Positions 44,364 to 53,775 of a stretch of 64,000 bases of DNA are shown here, piece by piece. Origin of the DNA: Paraburkholderia ferrariae NBRC 106233 (GTDB lineage: Bacteria > Pseudomonadota > Gammaproteobacteria > Burkholderiales > Burkholderiaceae); NCBI RefSeq assembly GCF_000685035.1, contig NZ_BAYB01000009.1:186001-250000 (forward strand). Direction: 5' to 3'. The notes below the pieces were generated by a model. That model did no database searches, was not told where the DNA came from, and worked only from the letters and a program-made list of their open reading frames with translations. Position numbers and translations under genes: made by a program. Each line of letters opens with the position of its first letter. Position 1 is the stretch's first letter.

Positions 44364-45770
44364 TCAGGCTTCGAGTTGCTCCAGCACCTTGCCCTTGGTC
44401 TCGATGCCGAGCCGGTGCACCGCAAACGCCGCGAGCAACGGCACGGCGGCGAGGATGTAGAACGCCACGTCCAGATTGCCGCCGATCATCGTCTTCGAAA
44501 CGATGGTGGGCGCAAAGATCGCCGCTACCTTGAGCCACGCGCCGCCCATGCCGCAACCCATTGCGCGGATGCTGGTGGGATAGAGCTCCGGGGTATACAC
44601 GTAGGCGGTAATGAACCCGCACGCGAGGAAGCCCAGCGCAAAAGCACAGAACGTCGCGACCACGTAGACCGACATCGCGTGGCACACCCCGGCCAGCGCG
44701 AGCGACAGCCCGCACAGCACGAACGAGACGTTGATGATGGGCTTGCGGCCCACCTTGTCCACGAGCAGCGCGCAGGTCAAGGAGCCCAGCACGCCCAGCA
44801 CCGAAGCCGCCACCGCCAGGTCCAGCGCCAGTTGCAGCGGCGCGTGATAGACCGTGCGGTAGATCGTGGGCAGCCAGGTGGAGAGGCCGTACTGGATGAA
44901 GCCGCAGGTCATCCACAGCATGGCCACGGCAATCGAGCGCTTCAGATACACCGGTCCATAAAGATCCTTCACGCGGCGTTCGGGATGGCGGTTCACCAGC
45001 GCATCGAACTCCGCCGCCTGCGAAATCGGCTCGAGCACGCCCTTCACCTTGCGCTCGAACGCGCTCACGGCCAGATGCGCGTCGTCCAGTCGATGGTGCT
45101 CGGCAAGCCAGCGCGGCGACTCGGGCACGAGCCGGCGCAGCGTGAAGAACAGGATGAGCGGCACGCCGCCGATAAAGTACATGACCTCCCAGCCGAAGCG
45201 CGGCACGATCCAGGCACCCAGCGCGTTGGAAGCGAGCAGGCCGATCGGGAACACGATTTCGTAGAGCAGCACGAAGCGCCCGCGCCCATGCGCGCGGCTG
45301 ATCTCGTTGATGTAGGTGGCCGCCACCGGCAGCTCGCCGCCCAGACCGAAGCCCTGCACCACGCGCAGCGCGGCGAACACGAGGAAGCCGGGCGCGAAGC
45401 CGCACGCAATGCTCGTCACGCCGATGATCCCCGAACTCCACGCAATGGCGCGCACGCGGCCGTGCCGCTCGGCCAGCCACGGGAAGAGGAACGCGCCGAA
45501 CAATTGTCCGACCGAGCCGGAGGCGATCAGAAAGCCGATCTCCCACGGCGTGAGGTGCCACTTCTGAATGAGGATCGGCAGCGTCGCGGCAATCGCGATC
45601 ACGTCGAAGCCATCGAAGAACGTGGCAAGGCCGATGAGGATGCGGGCGCGCACCTGCATCGCGTTGGTCGGCAGGCGCTCCAGCCGCGCGATGATCGATC
45701 CGCGCGTATGCGGCTCGCTCCCGGCCGCGGCGGCACCCTGCCGGCCGATGATGTTATCGATGGTTCCCAT
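44364..45770 (-). CDS. MFS permease, aromatic acid:H+ symporter (AAHS)-like
   Basis: The 468-residue permease has 12 helices and the AAHS features ATFFDGFDVIAIAATLPILI in helix 1 (the D-G-x-D motif important in PcaK and BenK) and GGELPVAATYINEISRAHGR in the helix 4-5 region. AAHS carriers import benzoate, 4-hydroxybenzoate and similar acids. It is the last gene of the operon, 28 bases after the ferredoxin reductase stop. ATG 45779 is an equally possible start. Substrate presumably matches the operon, which would make it a carboxylated aromatic or a related acid. Confidence 0.88.
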   Translation of the reverse strand: MGTIDNIIGRQGAAAAGSEPHTRGSIIARLERLPTNAMQVRARILIGLATFFDGFDVIAIAATLPILIQKWHLTPWEIGFLIASGSVGQLFGAFLFPWLAERHGRVRAIAWSSGIIGVTSIACGFAPGFLVFAALRVVQGFGLGGELPVAATYINEISRAHGRGRFVLLYEIVFPIGLLASNALGAWIVPRFGWEVMYFIGGVPLILFFTLRRLVPESPRWLAEHHRLDDAHLAVSAFERKVKGVLEPISQAAEFDALVNRHPERRVKDLYGPVYLKRSIAVAMLWMTCGFIQYGLSTWLPTIYRTVYHAPLQLALDLAVAASVLGVLGSLTCALLVDKVGRKPIINVSFVLCGLSLALAGVCHAMSVYVVATFCAFALGFLACGFITAYVYTPELYPTSIRAMGCGMGGAWLKVAAIFAPTIVSKTMIGGNLDVAFYILAAVPLLAAFAVHRLGIETKGKVLEQLEA

Positions 45771-45798
45771 GCGTCTCATCCATTCCCGTAGGGTTGAT

Positions 45799-47055
45799 CT
45801 AGGCAAGCGCCTTGCTGGTGTCGGTCAAGGTCGAGAGATCGACCACACGGCCCTGGCTCATCCATTTGCGCGCGAGCTTCAGATCGCGCGCCGCGTTAAT
45901 CGCAATCACGCCGCGCAGGTTGTCCTCTTGCACGAAGAAGAGCGTCGCGCGCTTTTCTTCCAGGCTGCCGCGCACCGCAAGCTCGGCGTCGGCCGGCAGG
46001 TCGCCGAGGATCTGCAGGTTCACGTCGTACTGATCGGACCAGAACCACGGAATCTCGGCATACGGCACCTTCACGCCGAGCACGGCCTTGGCCGCCGCAA
46101 TCGCCTGGTTCTGCGCGTTGGCCCACGATTCCAGCCGCACGCGGCGCTTGAGCCACGCGTTCGGATGATTCGCCACGTCGCCGCAGGCGAACACGTTGGG
46201 GTCGGCGGTGGCGCCGAACTCGTCCACCACGATGCCGTCCGCGACCGCCAGTCCCGCGCTTTCCGCCAGCGCCGTGTGCGGCGCGAGACCAATGCCGGCG
46301 ACGGCGAAATCGGCGTCGAGCGTCGAGCCGTCCGCAAACGTCGCGCGTACGCGGCCTGCGTCTTCCGGGTGATCTTCGAGCGAGACGAGCGCCGCGTTCA
46401 GACGCACGTCCACGCCGTTCGCGCGGTGCAGGTCCAGCAGGAACCCGGAAACGAGCGGCGGCAGCGAGCGCGCGCACAGGCGCGGCGCACCCTCCACCAC
46501 GGTCGCTTCCACGCCGAGCTTGCGCGCCGTGGCCGCCACTTCGAGCCCGATCCAGCCGCCGCCCACCACCAGCACGCGCTGGCTCGCACGCAGGCGCTCG
46601 CCCAGCGCCACGGCTTCGTCGAGCGTGCGCAGGTAGGTGATGTGCGCCGTCTTCGCGACGCTCGCCGGCAGCCGGCGCGCCGCGCCGCCCGTGGCGATCA
46701 CGAGGCGGTCGTACTGCACCTCGCGGCCCGTGCAGGTCGTCACGACGCGCGCGGCGCGGTCGATCTTCGTGGCACAGTCGGGCTGCCACGCCTCCACGTT
46801 CAGCGCCGCGAATTCGTCGGGCTTCACGATGCGCACGGTATCGATATCCGCATCGCCCGAAAGCACCGCCTTCGAAAGCGGCGGGCGCTCGTACGGCAAG
46901 TGGCTTTCGTCGGCGATCATCACGAGGCGGCCGTCGAAGCCCTCCTTGCGCAGCGTCTTGACGACCCAGCCCGCCGCCTGGCCTCCGCCGATCACGACAA
47001 CCGTGCGCGGCGCATCTTGCGCTTGCTGCGCCTCCTGCGTGCCTTCGGTGTTCAT
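45799..47055 (-). CDS. FAD-dependent ferredoxin reductase of the Rieske oxygenase system
   Basis: The 418-residue flavoprotein has the FAD site VVVIGGGQAAGWVVKTLRKE, the substrate-loop YERPPLSK, the NADH site VLVVGGGWIGLEVAATARKL and the FAD-binding NVFACGDVANHPN, as in BphA4/AndAa-type reductases. It passes electrons from NADH to the Rieske ferredoxin encoded at the other end of the operon (57529). Its start overlaps the stop of the dioxygenase gene by four bases (ATGA). The length is normal for the family. Confidence 0.93.
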   Translation of the reverse strand: MNTEGTQEAQQAQDAPRTVVVIGGGQAAGWVVKTLRKEGFDGRLVMIADESHLPYERPPLSKAVLSGDADIDTVRIVKPDEFAALNVEAWQPDCATKIDRAARVVTTCTGREVQYDRLVIATGGAARRLPASVAKTAHITYLRTLDEAVALGERLRASQRVLVVGGGWIGLEVAATARKLGVEATVVEGAPRLCARSLPPLVSGFLLDLHRANGVDVRLNAALVSLEDHPEDAGRVRATFADGSTLDADFAVAGIGLAPHTALAESAGLAVADGIVVDEFGATADPNVFACGDVANHPNAWLKRRVRLESWANAQNQAIAAAKAVLGVKVPYAEIPWFWSDQYDVNLQILGDLPADAELAVRGSLEEKRATLFFVQEDNLRGVIAINAARDLKLARKWMSQGRVVDLSTLTDTSKALA

Positions 47056-48014
47056 TGCTTGCGCTCCGTCATGAACTTGCCTTCCGGCGCCTGCGCGTTC
47101 TTCTGGCGGCGCGTGTTGCCGTCGAGCCCGCCATCCACGGCCCACTCGGCGAACACGGTCGGGCCCGGCTCGAAATCACGCGGCTGCCACTCCGGCGTGA
47201 GCACGTCTTCGTCGGCGTAATACTCGATCAGGGCGCCCGCCGGGTTCTTGAAGTACCAGAAGTACGCGGACGAAACCGGATGCCGGCCCGGGCCCAGTTG
47301 CGTGGTCCAGCCGCAGCGGCTGATATGCAGGCCGCCGCCAAAGACTTCGTGAATGTCGCGCACCGTGAACGCCACGTGGTTCAGCCCTTTCTTGCCGTCG
47401 GGCAGTGCGAGCAGGAACAGGTCGTGGTGGCCGCCGTGCGGCGCGCAGCGCATGAACGCGCCGCGGTTCGGATAGCGGTCCGAAGTTTCGAAGCCCAGCA
47501 GGTCGTGATAGAACGCTTCCTGCTCGGCGAGGCAGTTCGTGAAGAACACCACGTGGCCCACTTCCACCGGCTCGGCGCGCTCGTAGATGGGCGAAGGCTG
47601 ATCGACGCGCAGCGTCTGCCCCCACACGTTCGAAGGCGAGCCCTTTACGTCGATCTCGCGCCGACGCGTGACTTCCACGCGAATCGCCATGCCCGCGGGG
47701 TCGTAGCAGCCCACGGCTTCGTCGTTCGCGTAATAGCCGGGCTGGCCCTTCAGGCGCTCGCGCAAGACGTCCAGTTCTTCGCGCGCGGCCACGCCCCAGG
47801 TCACTTCGCGAAGCGTCGGGCCGGCTTCGAAGGCGACGGGCAGCGAGGGGTCGCTCGCATCGGCCACGAGCACGGTGCAACCATTCAGCGTTTCGAAACG
47901 CGCGCGCGTTTCGTCGTGTGCGACTTCTTTCATGCCCCAGTCCGCGAAAAAGCGGCGGCAGGTTTCGAGGTCGGTCACGCCGTAGGTAATCTGTTCGATG
48001 CCAAGTATCGTCAT
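47052..48014 (-). CDS. VOC-family extradiol-type ring-cleavage dioxygenase
   Basis: The 320-residue protein has two vicinal-oxygen-chelate modules. The likely metal ligands are His in EVGHVVFFTN, His in KKGLNHVAFTV and Glu in AGALIEYYADED, the 2-His-1-carboxylate set of type I extradiol dioxygenases. Unlike classical catechol 2,3-dioxygenases the flanking residues differ, so a related substrate or another VOC reaction is possible. It is translationally coupled to the ferredoxin reductase. In the operon it would open the ring after the Rieske and dehydrogenase steps. Confidence 0.87.
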   Translation of the reverse strand: MTILGIEQITYGVTDLETCRRFFADWGMKEVAHDETRARFETLNGCTVLVADASDPSLPVAFEAGPTLREVTWGVAAREELDVLRERLKGQPGYYANDEAVGCYDPAGMAIRVEVTRRREIDVKGSPSNVWGQTLRVDQPSPIYERAEPVEVGHVVFFTNCLAEQEAFYHDLLGFETSDRYPNRGAFMRCAPHGGHHDLFLLALPDGKKGLNHVAFTVRDIHEVFGGGLHISRCGWTTQLGPGRHPVSSAYFWYFKNPAGALIEYYADEDVLTPEWQPRDFEPGPTVFAEWAVDGGLDGNTRRQKNAQAPEGKFMTERKQ

Positions 48015-48042
48015 GATGGAAACTCTCTAATAGCGCGGGCCG

Positions 48043-49548
48043 TCAGGCCCTGGCCCACGGCAGCGGTGCGTCGTTCAAGCCCCAGTAGAGGCTTTTCTGC
48101 TGCATGTATTCGCGAATGCCGAGCCGCCCTTTCTCGCGGCCCATGCCGCTGTCCTTCCAGCCCGAAAACGGCGTGGAGATCGAGAACAGCTTGTACGTAT
48201 TGATCCAGACCGTGCCCGCTTCCAGCGCGCGCGCGATGCGCCATGCGCGCTTGTAGTCGCGCGTCCAGATGCCGGCGGCGAGGCCGAACACGCTGTCGTT
48301 GGCTTCCTTGATGAGCGCGGCTTCGTCGTCGAACGGCATGGCCACCAGCACCGGCCCGAAGATTTCCTCCTGGCAGATGCGTGCATTGTTCTGGAGTCCT
48401 TCGAGAATGGTCGGCTGATAGAAGAAGCCGTTTTCGCGCGCCTCGCCCACCGGACGCTCGCCGCCGCACAGAAGGCGTCCGCCCTCTTCGAGCCCGAGCG
48501 CCACGTAGCGCTCCACCGTTTCGCGGTGCTTCGCCGTGATGAGCGGGCCCATTTGCGTGTCGGCCTGTTCGGGGTCGCCCACGCGCAGCTTGCGCGCGCC
48601 TTCCACCAGGCGCTTCATGAACGCGTCGTAGATACCGCGCTGCACGAACAGGCGCGAGCCCGCAATGCACGCCTCGCCCGACGAACTGAAGATGCCGTAC
48701 AGCACGCCGTTCACGGCATGGTCGATGTCGGCGTCGTCGAATACGATGGTGGGGGACTTGCCGCCCAGCTCCAGCGAGACCGGCATGAGCTTTTCCGCCG
48801 CGATGCGCGCGATGCCGCGGCCCACGTCCGTGCCGCCCGTAAACGACACTTTCTTCACGAGCGGATGGCGCACCAGCACGTCGCCGATCACCGAGCCCTT
48901 GCCCGGCAGCACGCTCAGCACGCCCTTGGGCACGCCGGCCTCTTCGCAGATGCGCGCGAGCGCGAGCGAAGCGAGCGGCGTGACTTCGGCGGGCTTGAGC
49001 ACCACCGCGTTGCCGCCCGCCAGCGCCGGGGCGAGCTTCTGTGCGTCGGAGGCGATCGGCGAATTCCACGGCGTGATCGCCGCGATCACGCCGATGGGCT
49101 CATAGACGCTCATCGTCAGATAGTCGCCGCGCGAAGGCGTGAGCTCTTCGTCGAGCGTTTCGAGGCACGCCGCGTAGTAGCGGAACGTGTTCGCCGCGCT
49201 CGCCACGAGCGCGCGCGTCTCGCCGATGGGCTTGCCGTTGTCGCGCCGCTGCAGGTGCGCCAGCGCTTCGTGGCGTTGCGTGATAAGGTCGGCGATGCGG
49301 TACAGCACGAGCGCGCGCTGATGCGGCTTGAGCCCGGCCCAGTCGGCGCGGCGCCAGGCGGCGTCGGCGGCCACGATGGCCTCGTCGGCGTCTTCGGCGC
49401 TTGCCTGCGAGACTTCCAGGTTCAGCGACTGGTCGGCCGGATAGACGCTCGCGTAAGGCGCGGCGCGCCCGCGGCACCATTCGCCGCCGATCAGGATGTC
49501 GCCGTTGGGCACCAGGTCACGCAAAAAGCTCGTATCGAAAGCAGTCAT
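48043..49548 (-). CDS. NAD-dependent aldehyde dehydrogenase (betaine-aldehyde / hydroxymuconic-semialdehyde dehydrogenase type)
   Basis: The 501-residue enzyme has AITPWNSPIASDAQKLAPAL, FTGGTDVGRGIARIAAEKL, the base in VSLELGGKSPTIVFDDADID and the catalytic cysteine in FSSSGEACIAGSRLFV. GAGGAA precedes ATG 49548. In the operon it probably oxidises a semialdehyde formed by ring cleavage or an aldehyde released by the ThDP enzyme. The two roles cannot be separated on sequence alone. Confidence 0.92.
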   Translation of the reverse strand: MTAFDTSFLRDLVPNGDILIGGEWCRGRAAPYASVYPADQSLNLEVSQASAEDADEAIVAADAAWRRADWAGLKPHQRALVLYRIADLITQRHEALAHLQRRDNGKPIGETRALVASAANTFRYYAACLETLDEELTPSRGDYLTMSVYEPIGVIAAITPWNSPIASDAQKLAPALAGGNAVVLKPAEVTPLASLALARICEEAGVPKGVLSVLPGKGSVIGDVLVRHPLVKKVSFTGGTDVGRGIARIAAEKLMPVSLELGGKSPTIVFDDADIDHAVNGVLYGIFSSSGEACIAGSRLFVQRGIYDAFMKRLVEGARKLRVGDPEQADTQMGPLITAKHRETVERYVALGLEEGGRLLCGGERPVGEARENGFFYQPTILEGLQNNARICQEEIFGPVLVAMPFDDEAALIKEANDSVFGLAAGIWTRDYKRAWRIARALEAGTVWINTYKLFSISTPFSGWKDSGMGREKGRLGIREYMQQKSLYWGLNDAPLPWARA

Positions 49549-49598
49549 TTCACAGTTCCTCATGTGGGGGGCGGCGCATGCGCCCCGCCACTCCTTCG

Positions 49599-50453
49599 TC
49601 AGATCACGCAGCGCGCGGCCCGGTTGCGCAGCGCGCGAATCGCGCTATACGCGGTGAGCGCCGAGGTCTTCGGGTTGTCCGGCAGTGGCTTGCCGCACAT
49701 CTCCAGCGACATCTCGCCGAATGCCCCGCGCGCGACGATGCGGTGCACATTGCGCTCGACGGCCGGATCGGCGATCAGGCGCACCGTTGTCTGGTCGAGC
49801 CCGAGGCCCGCCAGCGCGATGGTGGCCGCCACGTTCGCGTTCTTCGGAAAGAGACGCGCCGCTTCGCGCGCGCTGCCTTCGAAGATCACGCGCTCGCTCG
49901 TGAGCGCCCGCAGGTCGCACACTTCTTCGGCCGGCGTATCGAGCCAGCCGAGCGGCGGCTTGCGGCCCACGTACAGCACCTCGTCGAGGCCGCCGAGCTT
50001 GGCGGCCGAAAGCGCGTCGATCCCGCCGATCGCACCCGGAAGCAGCGTGAGCGTGGCATGGCCTTCGTCGGCCGCGAGCGAGAGGCGCTCGAGCAGATCG
50101 ACGTCGGAGAGCGCGCCGATGGAAGCCACCGCGCAGTCCGTGCCCGCCTTCAAGAGCGGCACGACGTGATCGACGAGCGCGCCGTGGCCCGCGCATTCGA
50201 GCGCGAACTGCGGGCGGCTGCAGAGCGCCGCAACCGAGGACACCACTTCCACCGAGGCGCCCACCACGTCGCGCACCTGGCGCGCGTGCTGCTCGGGCAC
50301 GATCACGTGCGAAACGTGCACCAGCGGATCGGCCGCGACGGCGCGATAGACCGTCTGCCCGATCGCACCGAAGCCGATCATCGCGATATCGACCGGCGCC
50401 TGCGTCGCGCCTGGGGTCGCGCCCGCTCTCCCCGCTATCATCCCGTTAGGCAT
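49599..50453 (-). CDS. Aspartate-dehydrogenase-like NAD(P)-binding protein (NadX family)
   Basis: The 284-residue protein has the dinucleotide site [20 protein letters not shown] and the NadX/AspDH family segments [40 protein letters not shown] and [20 protein letters not shown]. True L-aspartate dehydrogenases feed NAD synthesis; the same family occurs in aromatic operons with unknown substrates. Its start overlaps the stop of the ThDP enzyme by 8 bases, tying it to the pathway. It may reduce or deaminate an amino- or oxo-acid intermediate. The substrate is unknown. Confidence 0.88.
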   Translation of the reverse strand: MPNGMIAGRAGATPGATQAPVDIAMIGFGAIGQTVYRAVAADPLVHVSHVIVPEQHARQVRDVVGASVEVVSSVAALCSRPQFALECAGHGALVDHVVPLLKAGTDCAVASIGALSDVDLLERLSLAADEGHATLTLLPGAIGGIDALSAAKLGGLDEVLYVGRKPPLGWLDTPAEEVCDLRALTSERVIFEGSAREAARLFPKNANVAATIALAGLGLDQTTVRLIADPAVERNVHRIVARGAFGEMSLEMCGKPLPDNPKTSALTAYSAIRALRNRAARCVI

Positions 50454-52104
50454 GTTGCGGCTCCTCCTTGCGCACCGGCGGCCCCGCGAAGACAGTCTCG
50501 AAGCTGCCCACCGACTTCATGTCCACTTCCAGCAGCACCGGGCCTTCGAACGCGAGACCTTCGCGGATCGTGGCGTCCGCGTCGTCCAGCGACGAAAGGC
50601 GGTAGTGCTTGAGGCCCAGGCTCGCGCAGAACTGCGCGAAGTCCGGCTGGTGCAGATCGACGAACATGCGGCGGCCGCCGTACTGCGCGTCCTGAATGTT
50701 GCGGATCACGCCGTAGCACTGGTCGTTCATCAGCACGATCATCACGTTGGCCTTTTCCTGCACGGCCGTGGCGAGTTCGCCCACGTTGACCATCAGGCCG
50801 CCGTCGCCCACGAGGCACACGGTCTTCGCAGCGGACCCGGCCAGCGCCGCGCCAATCGCCATCTGCATGCCCTGGCCGATACCGCCGCCCAGTGCGTGAA
50901 CGCCGGCACGCGGGCTGAAGATCTTCAGGAGACGGTTGCCCCAGGTGCTGTTCGAGATCGTCACATCGCGCACCCAGTTGTAGTCGCGGCCCACGGCACG
51001 CTGCAGCGACTCCACGAGGCGGCGATACGGGCCGAGGCCCCTGGCCGTTTCCGCAATCGCGGTTTCGCGCGCGGCAGCGAGATCCGCCGTGAACTGCGGA
51101 TCGACCTTCAGCTTGCCTTCGAGCTTCGTGGCCAGTGCGTCGAGCACCGCCGCCGAATCGCCGTGCACGAAGAGCGCGTTGCGATAGCCGCGGTTGTCCG
51201 CCAGCGCGTCCGCATCCACGCGGTAGAGCGGCTGCGGCAGTGCGAGCTTGTACTTCAGCGTTTCGTTGCCGCGCAGACGCGAGCCCACCACCAGCAGCGC
51301 GTCGCAGGTCTTGTAGAAGTGCTCGACCGGCGCGCTCACGTTAAAGGCGCCCAGCGTCGCCGGATGATCTTCCGGCAGCACGCCGCGGCCCTGCACGCTC
51401 GTCACCACGCCGAAGCCCAGCGCCACGAGACGCTCGACTGCCGCCCTGGCATGACGCGCCCCGCCGCCGAGCCACAGCAGCGGACGCTTCGCATTCGCGA
51501 GTGCAGCCGCGAGTTCTTCCACGCGTGCGTCGTCGTGCGTGAGCGCCGTGAGGTGGGGTGCGCCGAGATCGGAAGGCCACTCGGTCAGCGCAGCCTGGAT
51601 GTCGATGGGGATCTCCACGCTGACGGGGCCGCTCGGCGCCGTGCGCGCCACGCGCACCGCTTCGCGGATCGTGGGCAGCGCGGTTTCGACCGAACGTACC
51701 CGGAACGCCGCCTTCGAGATCGACGAGAGCATCGTCAACTGGTCCGGTGCCTCGTGGATGTACGCGAGGTCCTGATCGAGGTATTCGGTTTCGATCTGGC
51801 CGGTGATGTGCAGGAGTGCCGTGCCCGCGGTCAGCGCTTCGACCATCGCGCCCGCCGCGTTGCCCGCCGCCGTGCCCGTGCTGGTGAAGGCCACGCCGAG
51901 GCCGCCCGAGACGCGCGCCAGTCCATCCGCCATGTTGACCGCGCCCGCTTCGCCGCGCGCGCCCACGTAGCGGATCTTGCCGCGGCGGCCAATGGCGTCG
52001 AGGATCGGCATGTTATGAATCGAGATCACGCCGAAGGTGGTCTCAACGCCGCATTGTTCGAGAAAAGCGGCAATCAGTTCGCCGACGGTGGTTGTGTTAG
52101 ACAT
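50446..52104 (-). CDS. ThDP-dependent enzyme (acetolactate synthase / benzoylformate decarboxylase-like)
   Basis: The 552-residue protein has the three ThDP-family domains. The cofactor-activating glutamate is Glu52 ([15 protein letters not shown]) and the diphosphate site is [20 protein letters not shown] followed by the metal-ligand segment LMNDQCYGV. This branch includes acetolactate synthases and 2-oxo-acid decarboxylases; no ALS regulatory subunit is nearby. In this operon decarboxylation of an aryl or aliphatic 2-oxo acid to an aldehyde for the ALDH is most plausible. It overlaps neighbours on both sides by 8 bases. Confidence 0.9.
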   Translation of the reverse strand: MSNTTTVGELIAAFLEQCGVETTFGVISIHNMPILDAIGRRGKIRYVGARGEAGAVNMADGLARVSGGLGVAFTSTGTAAGNAAGAMVEALTAGTALLHITGQIETEYLDQDLAYIHEAPDQLTMLSSISKAAFRVRSVETALPTIREAVRVARTAPSGPVSVEIPIDIQAALTEWPSDLGAPHLTALTHDDARVEELAAALANAKRPLLWLGGGARHARAAVERLVALGFGVVTSVQGRGVLPEDHPATLGAFNVSAPVEHFYKTCDALLVVGSRLRGNETLKYKLALPQPLYRVDADALADNRGYRNALFVHGDSAAVLDALATKLEGKLKVDPQFTADLAAARETAIAETARGLGPYRRLVESLQRAVGRDYNWVRDVTISNSTWGNRLLKIFSPRAGVHALGGGIGQGMQMAIGAALAGSAAKTVCLVGDGGLMVNVGELATAVQEKANVMIVLMNDQCYGVIRNIQDAQYGGRRMFVDLHQPDFAQFCASLGLKHYRLSSLDDADATIREGLAFEGPVLLEVDMKSVGSFETVFAGPPVRKEEPQHA

Positions 52105-52903
52105 GACGTGCTACGCCTCCAGATACATCGATATGACTGCCCGTCGTATAGGACGACAGGGACGTGGCCAGATAAAACAGCGCCTGGGCCGCTTCTTCGG
52201 GACGGCCGAAACGGCCAAGCGGAATGTGTTTCTTGCGGGCGAGCTCGCTCGTCCAGTCTTGCCAGCTTTGACCGGGCGCGGCCTGCGTTTCGTAGCGGCG
52301 GCGCCATTGACCCGACTCCACGATGCCGATCAGGATGGAGTTCACGCGGATCGGGTCCGGCGCGAACTCGCCCGCCAGCGACTTGATGAGGCTCAGCACC
52401 CCCGCGCGCGCCGACGACGTCGCCACCATGTGCGGCTCCGGTTGCAGCGCGAGCAGCGAGTTCACGCAGACAATGGCGGCATTGCCCAGCTTCGCCGAGC
52501 TGCGCAGCATCGGCAAGAACGCGCGCGTCGGGCGGATGATGCTGAAGTACTTGAGGTCGAGTTCCTCGCGCCACGCTTCGTCGGTGGTATCGGCGAAGGT
52601 GGACACGCGGCCCTGGCCTGCATTGTTCACCAGCATGTCGGTACGGCCAAAGCGCGCCTGCACCTCGGCCGCGAAGGCCGCCACTTCGGCGGCGTCCAGC
52701 ACGTCGCAGCGCGCGGCGAGCAACTGCGCCTGCGGGAAGCGTTCGCGCAGGTCGCGCTCGGCGCGGGCAAGGCGCTCCGCATCGCGGCCGCAGATCGCCA
52801 CCGAGGCCCCGGCCCGCAAAAAGAGTTCGGCTGCCGCGAGCCCGATGCCGGACGAACCGCCCGTCACCACCGCGACCTGGCCGGTCAAGTCGATTTGAAT
52901 CAT
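52097..52903 (-). CDS. SDR-family protein lacking the catalytic Tyr/Lys pair
   Basis: The 268-residue protein has the cofactor motif VVTGGSSGIGLAAAELF and NNAG, but where classical SDRs read Y-S-A-S-K the sequence is T-S-S-A-R (MVATSSARAGVLSLIKSLAG), replacing both tyrosine and lysine. The C-terminus is otherwise normal ([13 protein letters not shown]). Either the enzyme uses another proton donor or it has a binding or structural role. It overlaps IclR by four bases and the ThDP enzyme by eight, so it is clearly retained in the operon. Confidence 0.88.
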   Translation of the reverse strand: MIQIDLTGQVAVVTGGSSGIGLAAAELFLRAGASVAICGRDAERLARAERDLRERFPQAQLLAARCDVLDAAEVAAFAAEVQARFGRTDMLVNNAGQGRVSTFADTTDEAWREELDLKYFSIIRPTRAFLPMLRSSAKLGNAAIVCVNSLLALQPEPHMVATSSARAGVLSLIKSLAGEFAPDPIRVNSILIGIVESGQWRRRYETQAAPGQSWQDWTSELARKKHIPLGRFGRPEEAAQALFYLATSLSSYTTGSHIDVSGGVARHV

Positions 52904-53775
52904 CTGATCCCCAATGCCTTCATGTACGGGTTGGCGGGCTGTGCGCCGCTTCCGGGCCGATAATTGAGCCGCTTCGAAAGTTCGGTCGCCGCGCGGCGGA
53001 CCTTGTCGATCAGGCCGCCGCCCAGCAGTTGGGCATCGATGGCGGGATGCGGGATCGTGGTGGTGATCACGGCGACGATGCGGCCCGTGTCATTGCGCAC
53101 CGGCGCCGACACTACCGAAATACCGCGCTCGAACGACGACTCGCTCACGGCGTAGCCTCGTTCGGCATCCTCACGGATGCGGGCAAAGAGTTCCTCCACG
53201 GTATCGGGCGTCTGCGGCGTGAAGCGTTCGAGCGCCGGTTCCGGGTAGAGCGCGCGCAACTCGTCGAGCGTGAAGTCGCTCATCAGCACCTGGCCGTGCG
53301 TGGTGGCGTGCGCCGGCAGGCGCGTGCCCACGTTCACCTTCACCGAACTGAAGATCGGCGCATGGCTTTGCGCCTTCGCCACGAACACGATGTCGCGGCC
53401 GTCGCGAATCACGATGTGCGAAGTGAGACCGGTTTCGTCGCGCAGCGCCTCGATGAGCGGCAGCCCGAGATCGGTCAACTCCAGCGAGCTCAGGTACTCG
53501 AAGCCAAGACGCAGCACGGCCACGCCCAGGCGATAGTTGCGGTCGCGGTCTGCGCGTTCGAGAAAACCGAGCGATTCGAGCGTCTGCAGCAGACGGAACA
53601 CCGTCGTGCGCGGAATGCCCAGGCGCCGCGACAATTCGGGTGCGTCCAGCACCGGCTCGCGCGGCGAGAATTCGGTGAGAATGCGCAGGCCCCGTTCCAG
53701 ACCCGGCACGCGATAGTTCGTGTCGCTGCGGTCTTCGTCGGCTTCGGGAGCCACGCGGGCGAGATCGGCCGTCAT
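52900..53775 (-). CDS. IclR-family regulator (copy 1, inside the operon)
   Basis: The 291-residue protein has the IclR winged helix (LSRRLGIPRTTVFRLLQTLE) and effector domain (HIVIRDGRDIVFVAKAQSHA; GTRLPAHATTHGQVLMS; GYAVSESSFERGISVVSAPV). PobR/PcaR-type IclR proteins usually activate aromatic operons on ligand binding. It is embedded in the operon between SDR and alpha/beta hydrolase, so it would be autoregulated. It is strikingly similar to the IclR at 59447-60436. Candidate operators are in the divergent region near 57870 and 58170. Confidence 0.93.
   Translation of the reverse strand: MTADLARVAPEADEDRSDTNYRVPGLERGLRILTEFSPREPVLDAPELSRRLGIPRTTVFRLLQTLESLGFLERADRDRNYRLGVAVLRLGFEYLSSLELTDLGLPLIEALRDETGLTSHIVIRDGRDIVFVAKAQSHAPIFSSVKVNVGTRLPAHATTHGQVLMSDFTLDELRALYPEPALERFTPQTPDTVEELFARIREDAERGYAVSESSFERGISVVSAPVRNDTGRIVAVITTTIPHPAIDAQLLGGGLIDKVRRAATELSKRLNYRPGSGAQPANPYMKALGIR

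Noticed and set aside
50452..52386. A 644-codon open frame on the plus strand
   Set aside because: It is antisense to the ThDP enzyme with intact GDG motif; no start signal or recognisable domain.
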